Source: Arthrobacter sp. FB24 (GTDB taxonomy: Bacteria; Actinomycetota; Actinomycetes; Actinomycetales; Micrococcaceae). From it: a DNA stretch of 64,000 nucleotides. The notes beneath the pieces were generated by a model. The model did no database searches and was not told the DNA's origin. It worked only from the letters and a program-made list of their open reading frames with translations. The number at the start of each line of letters is the position of its first letter. Position 1 is the stretch's first letter. The position numbers and the translations under genes are program-made. Shown here in pieces: positions 44,551 to 53,110 of this stretch. Location of the stretch: the NCBI RefSeq assembly GCF_000196235.1, contig NC_008541.1:2356001-2420000 (forward strand). The letters are read 5' to 3'.

Positions 44551-45681
44551 TCAGTGCGGCTGAATGATGAGCAGCGCTGCGCCAAGTCCCAGTACGGCGA
44601 TAAGAAGCCACGCCGCAAGGGCTGCCAGCAGCGCCCTGGCCCCGGTGTGGAGCAGCGTTTGCACGCGGACCGCAGAGCCCAGGCCGAAGAGTGCCATGCC
44701 CAGCAGAACATCCTGCAGGGCGGCCCCCGCCTCCAGCCAGCCGGGGGACAGCCAGCCCGTTGACCGCAAACCCACCGCGGCCACAAAACCGATGACGAAC
44801 AGCGGAACAATCGGCGGCATCCTGACGTCCGCCCCGTCGATTTCGGGGGAGGGGCCGGTTGCCCGGGCACACTCAGCTCCGTTGCGGGCAGCTCCGTTCC
44901 GGCCGGATCCGTTCGCTCCGCGGCTGAGTGCAGCCCTCTGGTGGATGCCCGCTGCGGCCACGATGGGGGCCAGGAGGATCACCCTTGTCAGCTTGACCAC
45001 TACGGCGATTGCCAGGGCGCCGGTTCCGGCGGTCTGCGCGGTGGCCACCACCTGGCCGACGTCGTGCACCGATGCGCCGGTCCAGGCACCAAAAACCTCG
45101 GGAGTTAGCTGCAAGGGGTGCAGCAGGAGCGGCAGGACGCCGATGGCCAGCGTGCCGCACAGCGTGACCAGAGCCACCGGGAGGACGGTGTCCACGTGGC
45201 GGATCCTGCGGACGGCCGCCATCGCGCCAATAGCCGAGGCACCGCAGATTGAGAAGCCGGTGGCGATGAGCAGGGAGGCGTCACGGGTCAGACGGAAGAT
45301 ACGCGAAATACCGTAGGTTCCGGCAAAGCTTGCCAGGACCACGCCCGTGATCAGGAGCAGCGACTGCCAGCCGAGGCCCAGGACATCCATCACGCTGACT
45401 TTCAGCCCCAGGAACACAATGCCGGCCCGCATCAGGTGCTTACCGGCGAAGTCGAGGCCGGCCCGCGCACGTCCCGCCGCCCACGTTCCCGTGCCGGGAA
45501 GATTCGCGGCAAGCAGGCCAAGGACGACGGCGGCGGTCATGGCGGGCAGGACCGGCACCATTCCGTGTACGGTAAAGGCCACCCCGACGGCGAGGGCGGC
45601 AGTGAGCAGTCCCGGCACCAGGGGTGGGATCCGCGCGGAGATCCGTCCTTGAGGGGCGGCGGGGAATCTGGGCAAGGGCAC
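44551..45681 (-). CDS. YeiH/UPF0324-family putative sulfate exporter
   Basis: 376-aa integral membrane protein with about ten transmembrane helices. Family hallmarks are AGKHLMRAGIVFLGLKVS, the FSICGASAIGAMA motif and GASVHDVGQVVATA (histidine-aspartate). A poorly conserved, charged insert of about 40 residues (GANGSGRNGAARNGAECARATG and on) precedes the last helices. Substrate is unproven despite the family name. GTG start at 45681; divergent from the ATP-grasp operon. Confidence 0.9.
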   Translation of the reverse strand: MPLPRFPAAPQGRISARIPPLVPGLLTAALAVGVAFTVHGMVPVLPAMTAAVVLGLLAANLPGTGTWAAGRARAGLDFAGKHLMRAGIVFLGLKVSVMDVLGLGWQSLLLITGVVLASFAGTYGISRIFRLTRDASLLIATGFSICGASAIGAMAAVRRIRHVDTVLPVALVTLCGTLAIGVLPLLLHPLQLTPEVFGAWTGASVHDVGQVVATAQTAGTGALAIAVVVKLTRVILLAPIVAAAGIHQRAALSRGANGSGRNGAARNGAECARATGPSPEIDGADVRMPPIVPLFVIGFVAAVGLRSTGWLSPGWLEAGAALQDVLLGMALFGLGSAVRVQTLLHTGARALLAALAAWLLIAVLGLGAALLIIQPH

Positions 45682-45789
45682 TCACATACTTTGCCGGAAC
45701 AGTGCGGAAAAACACGAACCGGCGGGGGTGGCTCCAACACGCCACAATGGGCACCAGTAATGAATTCGAAACAAAAAGGTGGTTGGCTA

Positions 45790-47352
45790 ATGACCATGTC
45801 TGACCTATTCCAGGATTACTCCGAGGCCGCCGGCCGCTCCGGTGCCTACGACGAGATGTTCACCCCCGGCCAAGAAGCCAGGAAGTCCTACGGGCAGGTC
45901 GCCGGGGCTCTCCGTGAACTTTCGCTCACCGATGTGACCGCCCGGGCCGATTCGATGGCCAGGACCTTCCTGGACCGCGGTGTCACCTTCGACTTCGCAG
46001 GGGAGGAACGCCCGTTTCCGCTGGATATCGTCCCCCGCGTGATCCCGGCCGACGAATGGACCGTCCTGGAGAAGGGCGTGGCCCAGCGGGTCCGCGCCCT
46101 CGAGGCCTTCCTCAACGATGTCTACGACAAGATGTCCGTGGTGGCTGACGGCGTCATTCCTCGCCAACTCGTCACCACCAGTGCCCACTTCCACCGCCAG
46201 GTCCATGGGTTCGAGCCGGCTGGCGGAGTCCGCGTCCACATCTCGGGCATCGACGTCGTCCGTGACGCTGCGGGAACATTCCGGGTGCTCGAAGACAACG
46301 TGCGCGTCCCGTCCGGTGTCAGCTACGTCCTGGAAAACCGCCGGGCCATGGCCAAGGGCCTGCCTGAGGCCTTCGGCCAGCAGCTGATCCGTCCGGTGGA
46401 GGAGTACCCGCGCCGGTTGCTTTCCGCCCTGCGCAAGACGGCGCCCTCCGGCGTCGACGACCCCACGGTAGTGGTCCTTACTCCCGGCGTGTTCAACAGC
46501 GCATATTTCGAGCACACGCTGCTGGCCGGGCTTATGGGCGTTGAACTTGTGGAAGGCCGTGACCTGATCTGCCGCGGCAACAGGGTGTACATGCGGACCA
46601 CCGACGGCGAACAGCGCGTTGACGTCATCTACAAGCGGATCGACGACGACTTCCTCGATCCGCTGCAGTTCCGCGCCGACTCCATGCTGGGCTGCCCCGG
46701 CCTGGTGAACGCGGCCCGGGCCGGAGGCGTCACCATCGCCAATGCCGTGGGCAACGGCGTGGCTGACGACAAGCTCGTCTACAGCTATGTGCCGGACCTC
46801 ATCCGCTACTACCTCAACGAAGAGCCCGTGATCGCGAACGTGGACACGTTCCGGCTGGAGGAGAAAGAGGCGCGGGAGCACGTCCTGGACAGGCTGGATG
46901 AACTGGTGGTCAAACCGGTGGACGGGTCCGGCGGCAAGGGCCTGGTCATCGGGCCCGATGCGTCCAAAGAGGAGCTCGACGCGCTGCGCAAGCGCGTCAT
47001 CGCCGATCCCCGGGGCTGGATTGCCCAGCCGGTCCTGCAGCTGTCTACGGTTCCCACCCTCAGCGGTGATAAGTTTGGCCCTCGGCACGTTGACCTGCGG
47101 CCGTTTGCCGTCAACGACGGCGACGACGTCTGGGTGCTACCCGGCGGACTGACACGCGTAGCCCTCAAGGAGGGTTCACTGATCGTCAATTCCAGCCAGG
47201 GCGGCGGTTCCAAGGACACGTGGGTGCTCTCTGACTCTCCCGAGGTTCCGGTGGAAGCCCTGCCAAGGCCGTCCATCGCCGTCCGGGAACGGGTTTCAGT
47301 GTGGCCGGTCGAAAGCAACTGGCGCGACCGCCAGACGGAGCAGCAGCAGTGA
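45790..47352 (+). CDS. Circularly permuted ATP-grasp type 2 protein
   Basis: 520-aa predicted ATP-dependent carboxylate-amine ligase of the CP_ATPgrasp_2 (DUF404/DUF407) family. Conserved segments are MFTPGQEARKSY, VLEDNVRVPSGVSYVLENR (near 160-180), NAVGNGVADDKLVYSYVPDLI, the nucleotide loop VKPVDGSGGKGLVIGP, and QPVLQLSTVPT. ATG 45790 (MTMSDLFQDY) is used; ATG 45796 is also possible. It heads a three-gene operon with alpha-E and transglutaminase-like proteins, a set that recurs across bacteria including mycobacteria; the likely product is a peptide or amide conjugate, not known. Confidence 0.93.
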   Translation: MTMSDLFQDYSEAAGRSGAYDEMFTPGQEARKSYGQVAGALRELSLTDVTARADSMARTFLDRGVTFDFAGEERPFPLDIVPRVIPADEWTVLEKGVAQRVRALEAFLNDVYDKMSVVADGVIPRQLVTTSAHFHRQVHGFEPAGGVRVHISGIDVVRDAAGTFRVLEDNVRVPSGVSYVLENRRAMAKGLPEAFGQQLIRPVEEYPRRLLSALRKTAPSGVDDPTVVVLTPGVFNSAYFEHTLLAGLMGVELVEGRDLICRGNRVYMRTTDGEQRVDVIYKRIDDDFLDPLQFRADSMLGCPGLVNAARAGGVTIANAVGNGVADDKLVYSYVPDLIRYYLNEEPVIANVDTFRLEEKEAREHVLDRLDELVVKPVDGSGGKGLVIGPDASKEELDALRKRVIADPRGWIAQPVLQLSTVPTLSGDKFGPRHVDLRPFAVNDGDDVWVLPGGLTRVALKEGSLIVNSSQGGGSKDTWVLSDSPEVPVEALPRPSIAVRERVSVWPVESNWRDRQTEQQQ

Positions 47353-47433
47353 GCCGCCGCCCGTCGGTGCAGCCCGCATCAGTTTGCCCATTTATGTTCA
47401 TGCAGATTTCGGACCCGCAGGAGGTAGCCGCAA

Positions 47434-48360
47434 ATGCTTAGCCGTATTGCCGAGTCCCTATTTTGGATCGGCCGTTATGTGGAACGCGCGGACGGAACCG
47501 CGCGCATCCTGGACGTCCACCTTGAGCGGCTCAACCACCTGCCCACGGAGGAGCGGGACAACGTTGCCCGGGAACTCCTGGCTGTCATGGGAGCCCGGCC
47601 CGAGAGCGATGAGTTCGGCCTCGAGGAGCTGCTGCACGCCCTCGCCTACGACAAACAAAGCGCGACGTCTATCGCCGGCTCGCTCGGTGCCGCCCGCGAA
47701 AACGCCCGCCGCGCCCGCGAAACAGTTTCCTCCGGGCTCTGGGAGAGCCTGAACACGACGTACTACGGCCTGAACCAGCACCGTAAGGACGTGGTGGGCA
47801 CGTACCGGTTCTGCCACTGGGTGCTGGAACGCACCGCCATGGTGAGCGGCCTGGCGGACACCACCGTCAGCCACGATGACAGCTGGCTGTTCCTCGCCCT
47901 GGGGCGTTCCCTGGAGCGTGCCGACATGACGGCCCGCATGCTCTCCACCCGCGACGTGCTCTCCGCCGGCATGTCATGGGTGAACATGCTCCGTTGCGCC
48001 GGTGCCTACGAGTCGTTCCTACGGACGCGCCGGGCTGCCTTTGGCGACCAGCACGCCGCAGAGTTCCTGCTGCTGGACCGGCTCTTTCCGCGCTCCATCG
48101 TCTATGCCCTGCGGGACGCCGACGAGTGCCTGGCGAAGCTTGACCCATCCGCCCAGCGCGTCGGGTTCATCAATGATGCGCGCCGGATTGTAGGCCAGGC
48201 CCGCACGTTCCTGGAGTTCCACCGCACGGACGACCTCATGTCCGAACTGCCGGAGCACATGGAGCGCGTTCAGAAGGCCGTGTCGCAGGCCTCCGACGCC
48301 ATTTCCCGTAAGTACTTCAATCAGGCGGACGAACTGGCCTGGGTGGGAGAAGTTTCATGA
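47434..48360 (+). CDS. Alpha-E domain (DUF403) protein
   Basis: 308-aa all-helical protein. It has the family start MLSRIAESLFWIGRYVERADGTARI and the second conserved FLALGRSLERADMTARML helix, which looks like an internal repeat of the first (RYVERADGTARI / RSLERADMTARM). ATG 47434 follows CAGGAGGT, a very strong ribosome site. Its stop overlaps the next ATG by four bases. Role unknown; it always accompanies the ATP-grasp protein, so a scaffold or acceptor-binding part is plausible (inference). Confidence 0.93.
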   Translation: MLSRIAESLFWIGRYVERADGTARILDVHLERLNHLPTEERDNVARELLAVMGARPESDEFGLEELLHALAYDKQSATSIAGSLGAARENARRARETVSSGLWESLNTTYYGLNQHRKDVVGTYRFCHWVLERTAMVSGLADTTVSHDDSWLFLALGRSLERADMTARMLSTRDVLSAGMSWVNMLRCAGAYESFLRTRRAAFGDQHAAEFLLLDRLFPRSIVYALRDADECLAKLDPSAQRVGFINDARRIVGQARTFLEFHRTDDLMSELPEHMERVQKAVSQASDAISRKYFNQADELAWVGEVS

Positions 48361-49208
48361 CCCGGCTGAGCATCATTCATAAAACCGGTTACAAGTACAA
48401 CAAGCGCGTCACGCTCTCGTACAACGAGGCCCGCATGACCCCGCTGACGGACCCACAGCAGGTGGTGCTGGAATCGTCCATGAAGGTTGCGCCGTCGCAG
48501 GCCGCTGTCAGCAGCTACCGCGACTACTGGGGCACGCGTGTCACTGCCTTCGACATGCAGATGCCGCACGAATACCTTGAGGTGGTCGCCACCACCACGG
48601 TGGAAGTCCACCGTGTGGATCGCGTTCCGGCCGACGGCGACATCGTCTCCTGGGACGTGTTGCAGGCGCCTGAGACCCTCAACCAGTTCAGCGACTGGAT
48701 CCCGCAGTCCCGGCTGAGTGGTCCGGGGGACGAGGTCCTCGGCATCATTCCGGGAATCGTCGAGGGCAGGAACCCTTACGAGTCCGCCATGGCCATCTTC
48801 GAATGGATGCGCGGAGAGATGACCTACATGAAGGGCTCCACCGGGGTCACCACCAACGCGGCGCAGGCCTGGAGCCAGCGCCAGGGCGTATGCCAGGACC
48901 TGGCGCACCTCGCCGTCGGCTCGCTGCGCAGCTGCGGAATCCCCGCCCGTTATGTCTCGGGTTACCTTCATCCGCGTTCGACGGCGGACATCGGCGAGAC
49001 GGTGGCCGGCCAGTCGCATGCGTGGCTGGAATGGTGGGACGGTGAATGGCGCAGCTGGGATCCCACCAACCACAAACCCGCCGGTGACTTCCATGTCACC
49101 GTGGCACGTGGCCGCGACTACCGGGATGTGCCGCCGCTTAAGGGCATCCTGTCCGGTGGCGGCGGTTCCGCGTTGAACGTGAGCGTGGAAATTACCCGCC
49201 TGGCATAG
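48357..49208 (+). CDS. Transglutaminase-like cysteine peptidase/amidase
   Basis: 283 aa. A bacterial transglutaminase N-terminal beta domain (about 1-120) is followed by the papain-like core with Cys179 (GVCQD), His221 (SHAWLEW) and Asp235 (SWDPTN), a complete triad. It has no signal peptide, so it works in the cytosol. Together with the ATP-grasp ligase and alpha-E protein it probably forms or removes an amide bond on the same substrate. ATGA overlap with the alpha-E gene shows tight coupling. Confidence 0.93.
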   Translation: MTRLSIIHKTGYKYNKRVTLSYNEARMTPLTDPQQVVLESSMKVAPSQAAVSSYRDYWGTRVTAFDMQMPHEYLEVVATTTVEVHRVDRVPADGDIVSWDVLQAPETLNQFSDWIPQSRLSGPGDEVLGIIPGIVEGRNPYESAMAIFEWMRGEMTYMKGSTGVTTNAAQAWSQRQGVCQDLAHLAVGSLRSCGIPARYVSGYLHPRSTADIGETVAGQSHAWLEWWDGEWRSWDPTNHKPAGDFHVTVARGRDYRDVPPLKGILSGGGGSALNVSVEITRLA

Positions 49209-49219
49209 GCCGGCAGGCT

Positions 49220-49705
49220 CTACTCGAAGCCGGACCTGGTGGCGTCGTCCAGCGGCGTCCACCAGGTCAGCGGGGGAGTGACCTTAAAACGCCGGCCGGT
49301 GACGGTGTCCGGGGTAATCCGTACGAAGTGCTCTTTCTTGCCGGCCTGCCACGGGAAAAGCAGCAGTCCCACCGTGTCCAGAACCTCCTGCTGGTTCTTG
49401 ACGGGAGCTGCCTGCCCCTTGATCACGACACTCCAGGCGACGCCGCTGTCCGCGTCCACGCCGTCGGCCTCGACGGCCACAGGGGTGTCGCCGGTTGCTG
49501 CCTGCAGCTTGGTGCCGTCGGCCGTGCGGAAGACCAGTGTCCCGTGGTCTACCTTGTAGTTGATGGGGAAGATGTCCGGGTGGTCTTCGACCCAGACCGC
49601 CAGCCGGCCCACTGAGACGCTGCGCAGCAAGCGCCAGCATTCGTGATTGTCGAGGTTTTCGACTTCGTGTGGGTGCTCGGCGCCGGGTTTCGGATCAGTG
49701 CTCAT
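49220..49705 (-). CDS. PPOX-family flavin-binding protein (paralogue 1)
   Basis: 161-aa split-barrel protein of the pyridoxamine-phosphate-oxidase-like family. Typical strands are LLRSVSVGRLAVWVEDHPDIFPINYKV, LVFRTADGTKL and WSVVIKGQA, and the tail TGRRFKV...WW. It is related to the gene at 53096-53560. ATG 49705 (MSTDPKPGAEHP) is used; an upstream in-frame start would span the regulatory box. A DosR-like box lies 34 bases upstream of the start. Cofactor (FMN, F420 or heme) and reaction are unknown. Confidence 0.88.
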   Translation of the reverse strand: MSTDPKPGAEHPHEVENLDNHECWRLLRSVSVGRLAVWVEDHPDIFPINYKVDHGTLVFRTADGTKLQAATGDTPVAVEADGVDADSGVAWSVVIKGQAAPVKNQQEVLDTVGLLLFPWQAGKKEHFVRITPDTVTGRRFKVTPPLTWWTPLDDATRSGFE

Positions 49706-49739
49706 GACGCCGAGCCTAAGCCAGGGAACCTCCGGAAAG

Positions 49740-49757
49740 CTAGGGCCCAAGGTCCCC
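49740..49757 (-). promoter_or_regulatory. DosR/DevR-like box upstream of PPOX paralogue 1
   Basis: On the minus strand GGGGACCTTGGGCCCTAG, very close to the mycobacterial DosR core GGGACTTNNGNCCC. It lies 34 bases before the PPOX start, exactly the spacing at the second PPOX gene, and about 100 bases before the divergent sensor kinase. Confidence 0.65.
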
Positions 49758-49856
49758 ATGCCGCAGAAAACGACCACCGCCGCCCCGGGACGAAGGGCTT
49801 AACGGTATTCTTGCCTCACGCCGCCGGAGCGGCCGTACGCGGTCAGGAGTTGGGTT

Positions 49857-51560
49857 GTGAATATGCATGCCGATGGCGACAGTCCCGAACGGTACACGGC
49901 TGCGAGCGGTACAAGGATTGAAGACCTGCTCAAGGATTTCGTCGCCCGGGCCGGCGAACTCCTTCAGTTCCAAGAGCGCATGGGCGGCCTGCTTGAAGCC
50001 GTCGTGGCGGTTGCGGAGGATTTGAGCCTCGACGCCGTCCTGGAGCGCGTCGTTCAGTCCGCCTGCCAGTTGCTGCGCGCCCGCTACGGCGCGTTGGGCG
50101 TCATCGGCGATGACCGCGCCCTCAGCCACTTCATCACGGTCGGGATCGACGGCGAACTGGCCAAACGGATCGGCCCCCTCCCTACCGGTCATGGGGTCTT
50201 GGGATTGTTGATCTCCGATCCGCGGCCGCTGCGGCTCCCCGACCTGCGGAGCCATCCCGAGGCGTACGGCTTTCCCGAGCATCACCCGCCCATGCAGTCC
50301 TTCCTTGGCGTTCCCGTCCGGGTACGGGACGTTGTGTTCGGAAACCTGTATCTGACGGAGAAGGAGGGCGGCGGCGATTTTACGGTCGAGGACGAGGAGC
50401 TGGCCGTAGCCCTGGCTGCCGCTGCCGGTGTCGCCATCGAGAATGCACGGCTTTATGATGACGCCCGCCGGCGCGCACAATGGCTTGAGGCCTGCATGGA
50501 TGTCTCCGGGCTGATGCTGGGGACCGAACCGTCGTCGTCTGCCGGCCTTGATCCCATTGCCGGCAGGGCGCTGCGGGAATCCGGGTCCCGGCTGGCCCTG
50601 ATAGTGGAACCCGCCGCGGACGGCGTGGGATATGTCGTGGCCGGGGCCGACGGTGACGACGCGGAGTTGTTCGCCGGCCTGACGCTGTACCTGGATTCGG
50701 AAGTTCTCCAGGGGGTGCTTGCCGGCGGGGACCCGCTACTCGTGGACAAGGCCGCCGACGTGCTGGGGGTGCTGGAGGGGACCGTGGCCGGTTCGCTCCT
50801 CGCAGTGGCGCTCAGCACCCAGGGCGCACATCATGGCCTGCTCCTCCTGGTCCGGGACGCCAGCGAGGGTCCCTACGGCCGGATTGATATGGAGATGGGA
50901 GCCGTTTTCGGGTCCCACGTGGCGTTGGCGCTTGAACTGGCCCGGGTCCACCGGCTGCGGGAAGAGCTGCTGGTCTTCACTGACCGCGACCGGATTGCCC
51001 GTGACCTCCATGACCTCGTGATCCAGCGGCTCTTCGCAGCAGGCCTGAGCGTCCAGAGCCTGAACCGGTTCACGAAGGAAGACCTTGCACTGGAGAGGAT
51101 TCGTGCCATCACCGGTGAACTGGATGAGGCCATCCGCAGCCTGCGGGACACCATCTACTCGCTCAAGACCGGCAACAGCGATGCCGAGCCCCTCAGCGGG
51201 AGGCTGCGGAGTGTCGCGCGGAGCGCTGCAAAGTCCATGCCCTTTGCGCCGGCGCTTAGCCTGGAAGGCCCGGTTGACTCAGTCCAACCGGACAAGGCAG
51301 ACCATGTGGTGGCCGTTGTTTCAGAGGGACTGAGCAACGCCATCCGGCATTCGGGAGCTGATTCGATCGAGGTTGCCGTCTCCGCCATGAATGGCAGGAT
51401 GACCGTCCTGGTGACCGACAACGGCAGCGGGTTCAAAGATTCGGCAAAGCGCAACGGACTGAACAACATGGAAGAGCGCGCGAGGATGCTGAACGGCACC
51501 TGCACCATCACCGGCGCCCCGGACACCGGAACCAGTCTGGTGTGGTCGGTTCCGCTCTAG
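49857..51560 (+). CDS. GAF-domain sensor histidine kinase (DevS/DosT-like)
   Basis: 567-aa cytosolic histidine kinase. Two GAF domains (about residues 55-200 and 225-375) precede a HisKA_3 dimerisation helix with the phospho-accepting His in RIARDLHDLVIQRLF (near 387) and an HATPase with NAIRHSGA and VTDNGSGF motifs. The layout GAF-GAF-HisKA_3-HATPase is that of mycobacterial DevS/DosT, which sense oxygen and NO through heme; heme binding here is not shown. GTG 49857 is used, ATG 49863 is possible. It is convergent with its probable partner regulator, overlapping by four bases. Confidence 0.93.
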   Translation: MNMHADGDSPERYTAASGTRIEDLLKDFVARAGELLQFQERMGGLLEAVVAVAEDLSLDAVLERVVQSACQLLRARYGALGVIGDDRALSHFITVGIDGELAKRIGPLPTGHGVLGLLISDPRPLRLPDLRSHPEAYGFPEHHPPMQSFLGVPVRVRDVVFGNLYLTEKEGGGDFTVEDEELAVALAAAAGVAIENARLYDDARRRAQWLEACMDVSGLMLGTEPSSSAGLDPIAGRALRESGSRLALIVEPAADGVGYVVAGADGDDAELFAGLTLYLDSEVLQGVLAGGDPLLVDKAADVLGVLEGTVAGSLLAVALSTQGAHHGLLLLVRDASEGPYGRIDMEMGAVFGSHVALALELARVHRLREELLVFTDRDRIARDLHDLVIQRLFAAGLSVQSLNRFTKEDLALERIRAITGELDEAIRSLRDTIYSLKTGNSDAEPLSGRLRSVARSAAKSMPFAPALSLEGPVDSVQPDKADHVVAVVSEGLSNAIRHSGADSIEVAVSAMNGRMTVLVTDNGSGFKDSAKRNGLNNMEERARMLNGTCTITGAPDTGTSLVWSVPL

Positions 51561-52321
51561 CGCCGGTGTCCGTCGGAATCATTGCCACCGGCGTGCGCCG
51601 CGCCAGAATGGGCCGCACCGGAGTGCCCTGAAGCGGACGGCGCCGGAACCGAGCTGTTGGCAATGTACACCGCGGCCTGCGTGCGCCGTTCAAAGCCCAG
51701 TTTTGCCAGTAGCGAGGACACGTAGTTCTTGACGGTCTTCTCCGCCAGGAACATTTCGGCAGCGATCTGCCGGTTGGTCAGGCCGCCGCCCACCAGCTCG
51801 AGGACGCGCCGCTCCTGCGGCGTGAGGCCGGCTATCCTGGGATCCACCTGCTGGGGTGTGACGAGGCTTTCCACGATGCTCGCCGCCACGCCGTCGTCGA
51901 ACAGTGACTCACCGGCGGCCGCCCGGCGCAGGGCGCCGATCAGATCGGTGCCCCCAATCTCCTTCAGGACGTATCCCCTGGCTCCGGCGAGTACGGCACC
52001 GCGCAGGGCCTGCTCATCGTCAAAGCTCGTCAGGATCAGGCAGTTCAGGTTCGGATCCACGGACCGGACGTCCCGGCAGACTTCGATGCCCGTTCCGTCC
52101 GGAAGGCGGGCATCCAGCACACTGACGTCGGGATGCAGGGCAGGAATGCGCCGGGTGGCCTCGACAGCGGAACCGGAACTGCCCACGACCTGGAAACCCT
52201 CTCCTTCCAGAAGCTCCTGGAGCCCCCGCCTGACGAGTTCGTGATCGTCGAGGATGAACACACGGATGAGGCCGGTGTGCATGTCCTGCGCGGAGGGACC
52301 TAGGTCTGCCCGAGGAATCAT
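51557..52321 (-). CDS. LuxR/NarL-type response regulator (DevR-like)
   Basis: 254 aa. Receiver domain (RVFILDDHELVRRGL, phospho-acceptor in VSVLDARLPDGTG, conserved Lys in YVLKEIGG) and a LuxR HTH (LTPQERRVLELVGGGLTNRQIA, EKTVKNYVSSLLAKLGFERRTQAA). It ends in a His/Ser/Gly/Ala-rich tail of about 30 residues (GHSGAAHSGAAHAGG) absent from typical DevR. ATG 52321 or ATG 52282 (MHTGLIRVF) may start it. Pairing with the kinase is inferred from adjacency and family; DosR-like boxes lie in its upstream gap. Confidence 0.93.
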   Translation of the reverse strand: MIPRADLGPSAQDMHTGLIRVFILDDHELVRRGLQELLEGEGFQVVGSSGSAVEATRRIPALHPDVSVLDARLPDGTGIEVCRDVRSVDPNLNCLILTSFDDEQALRGAVLAGARGYVLKEIGGTDLIGALRRAAAGESLFDDGVAASIVESLVTPQQVDPRIAGLTPQERRVLELVGGGLTNRQIAAEMFLAEKTVKNYVSSLLAKLGFERRTQAAVYIANSSVPAPSASGHSGAAHSGAAHAGGNDSDGHRR

Positions 52322-52462
52322 GGTCCTCCTGTCCGGCGGCCGGAGCTGCCATAATCGGTCCGCACCCGGCTTGCCGGAGCGGTGCAGATCCCATTATCTC
52401 TGTCCGGACCCGGTTTCCGTCATCCGGCCCTGCAATTCTCGTTGACGGCGCTAAGGGCAACA

Positions 52463-52480
52463 AGGGTCCTTGGACCCACA
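52463..52480 (+). promoter_or_regulatory. DosR/DevR-like box (distal) before the universal stress gene
   Basis: AGGGTCCTTGGACCCACA, containing GGGTCC-TT-GGACCC. It matches the PPOX1 box at 12 of 18 positions and lies 23 bases (about two helical turns) from the next box at 52486. Confidence 0.5.
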
Positions 52481-52485
52481 GCGGC

Positions 52486-52503
52486 CATGACTTTAGGCCC
52501 TAG
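52486..52503 (+). promoter_or_regulatory. DosR/DevR-like box (proximal) before the universal stress gene
   Basis: CATGACTTTAGGCCCTAG resembles the mycobacterial form GGGACTTTNGGCCC and matches the PPOX1 box at 13 of 18 positions, including the shared GGCCCTAG end. It sits 90 bases before the uspA-like ATG; paired boxes are normal at strong DosR targets. Confidence 0.6.
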
Positions 52504-52534
52504 CGAAGGCGGGTTCCGGCACACATCCTTGAAT

Positions 52535-52549
52535 GGGACCTGCCGGTCC
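52535..52549 (+). promoter_or_regulatory. Third, weaker GGGACC...GGTCC palindrome
   Basis: GGGACCTGCCGGTCC is an inverted repeat 44 bases before the universal stress gene. It shares the GGGACC half-site with the other boxes but lacks the GGCCC half. GGGAGGCCCTCCC (52553-52565) follows, another palindrome of unknown use. Confidence 0.3.
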
Positions 52550-52593
52550 GTCGGGAGGCCCTCCCGCGATATCCGCCCTCGAAAGGGGAAGCC

Positions 52594-53037
52594 ATGAATG
52601 AGGCCAAGGACGTCCGGACGATCATTGTTGGAGTCGATGGCTCAGAGGCGTCGGTGGAGGCCTTGAAGCAGGGACAAGGACTGGCGGACAGGCTTGGAGC
52701 ACAGCTCGTCGCAATGGCATGCTGGGATTACCCGCCCGTGTACGACGGGTACGTGGCCATGGGAATCAACGACTTCGATGTGCGTGCCGGGGAGATCCTC
52801 CAGGAAACAGTGGCCAAGGCGTTCGGGACGGAAACACCGCCCAACGTCGAGACCAAGCTGGTGCAGGGACGCCCACGGAATACTCTCATTGATGCGAGCC
52901 GTGATGCCGACATGCTCGTTGTCGGAAGACGCGGCCACGGCGGCTTCGGCGGCCTGCTGCTGGGCTCGGTGAGCTCTGCCTGCGTAGCCCACGCGCATTG
53001 CCCGGTACTGGTTGTGCACACCCCCGAAAAACGCTGA
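52594..53037 (+). CDS. Universal stress protein (UspA family)
   Basis: 147-aa single-domain Usp. It starts with the TIIVGVDGSEAS strand and ends with the ATP-binding signature GRRGHGGFGGLLLGSVSSACVAHAHCPVLVV (the G-2x-G-9x-G-S/T pattern), so it is an ATP-binding type. ATG 52594 follows GAAAGGGG. It lies among DosR-like boxes next to a DevRS-like pair; in mycobacteria many Usp genes belong to the DosR regulon. Confidence 0.94.
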   Translation: MNEAKDVRTIIVGVDGSEASVEALKQGQGLADRLGAQLVAMACWDYPPVYDGYVAMGINDFDVRAGEILQETVAKAFGTETPPNVETKLVQGRPRNTLIDASRDADMLVVGRRGHGGFGGLLLGSVSSACVAHAHCPVLVVHTPEKR

Positions 53038-53058
53038 CGGTTCTACTGATGGCTCTCT

Positions 53059-53110
53059 AGCGGAGCGGGCTACTCGAACGCGGCAGCGAAGCGGGCTACT
53101 CGAACGCGGC
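53059..53110. repeat. 26-bp tandem duplication at the 3' end of PPOX paralogue 2
   Basis: Two 26-base units, 53059-53084 and 53085-53110, differ at one base (AGCGGAGCGG versus AGCGAAGCGG) and share a perfect 20-base core beginning GCGGGCTACTCG. The second copy contains the stop and last codons of the PPOX gene; the first is a copy lying just beyond the stop. It is probably a replication-slippage duplication. Confidence 0.8.
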
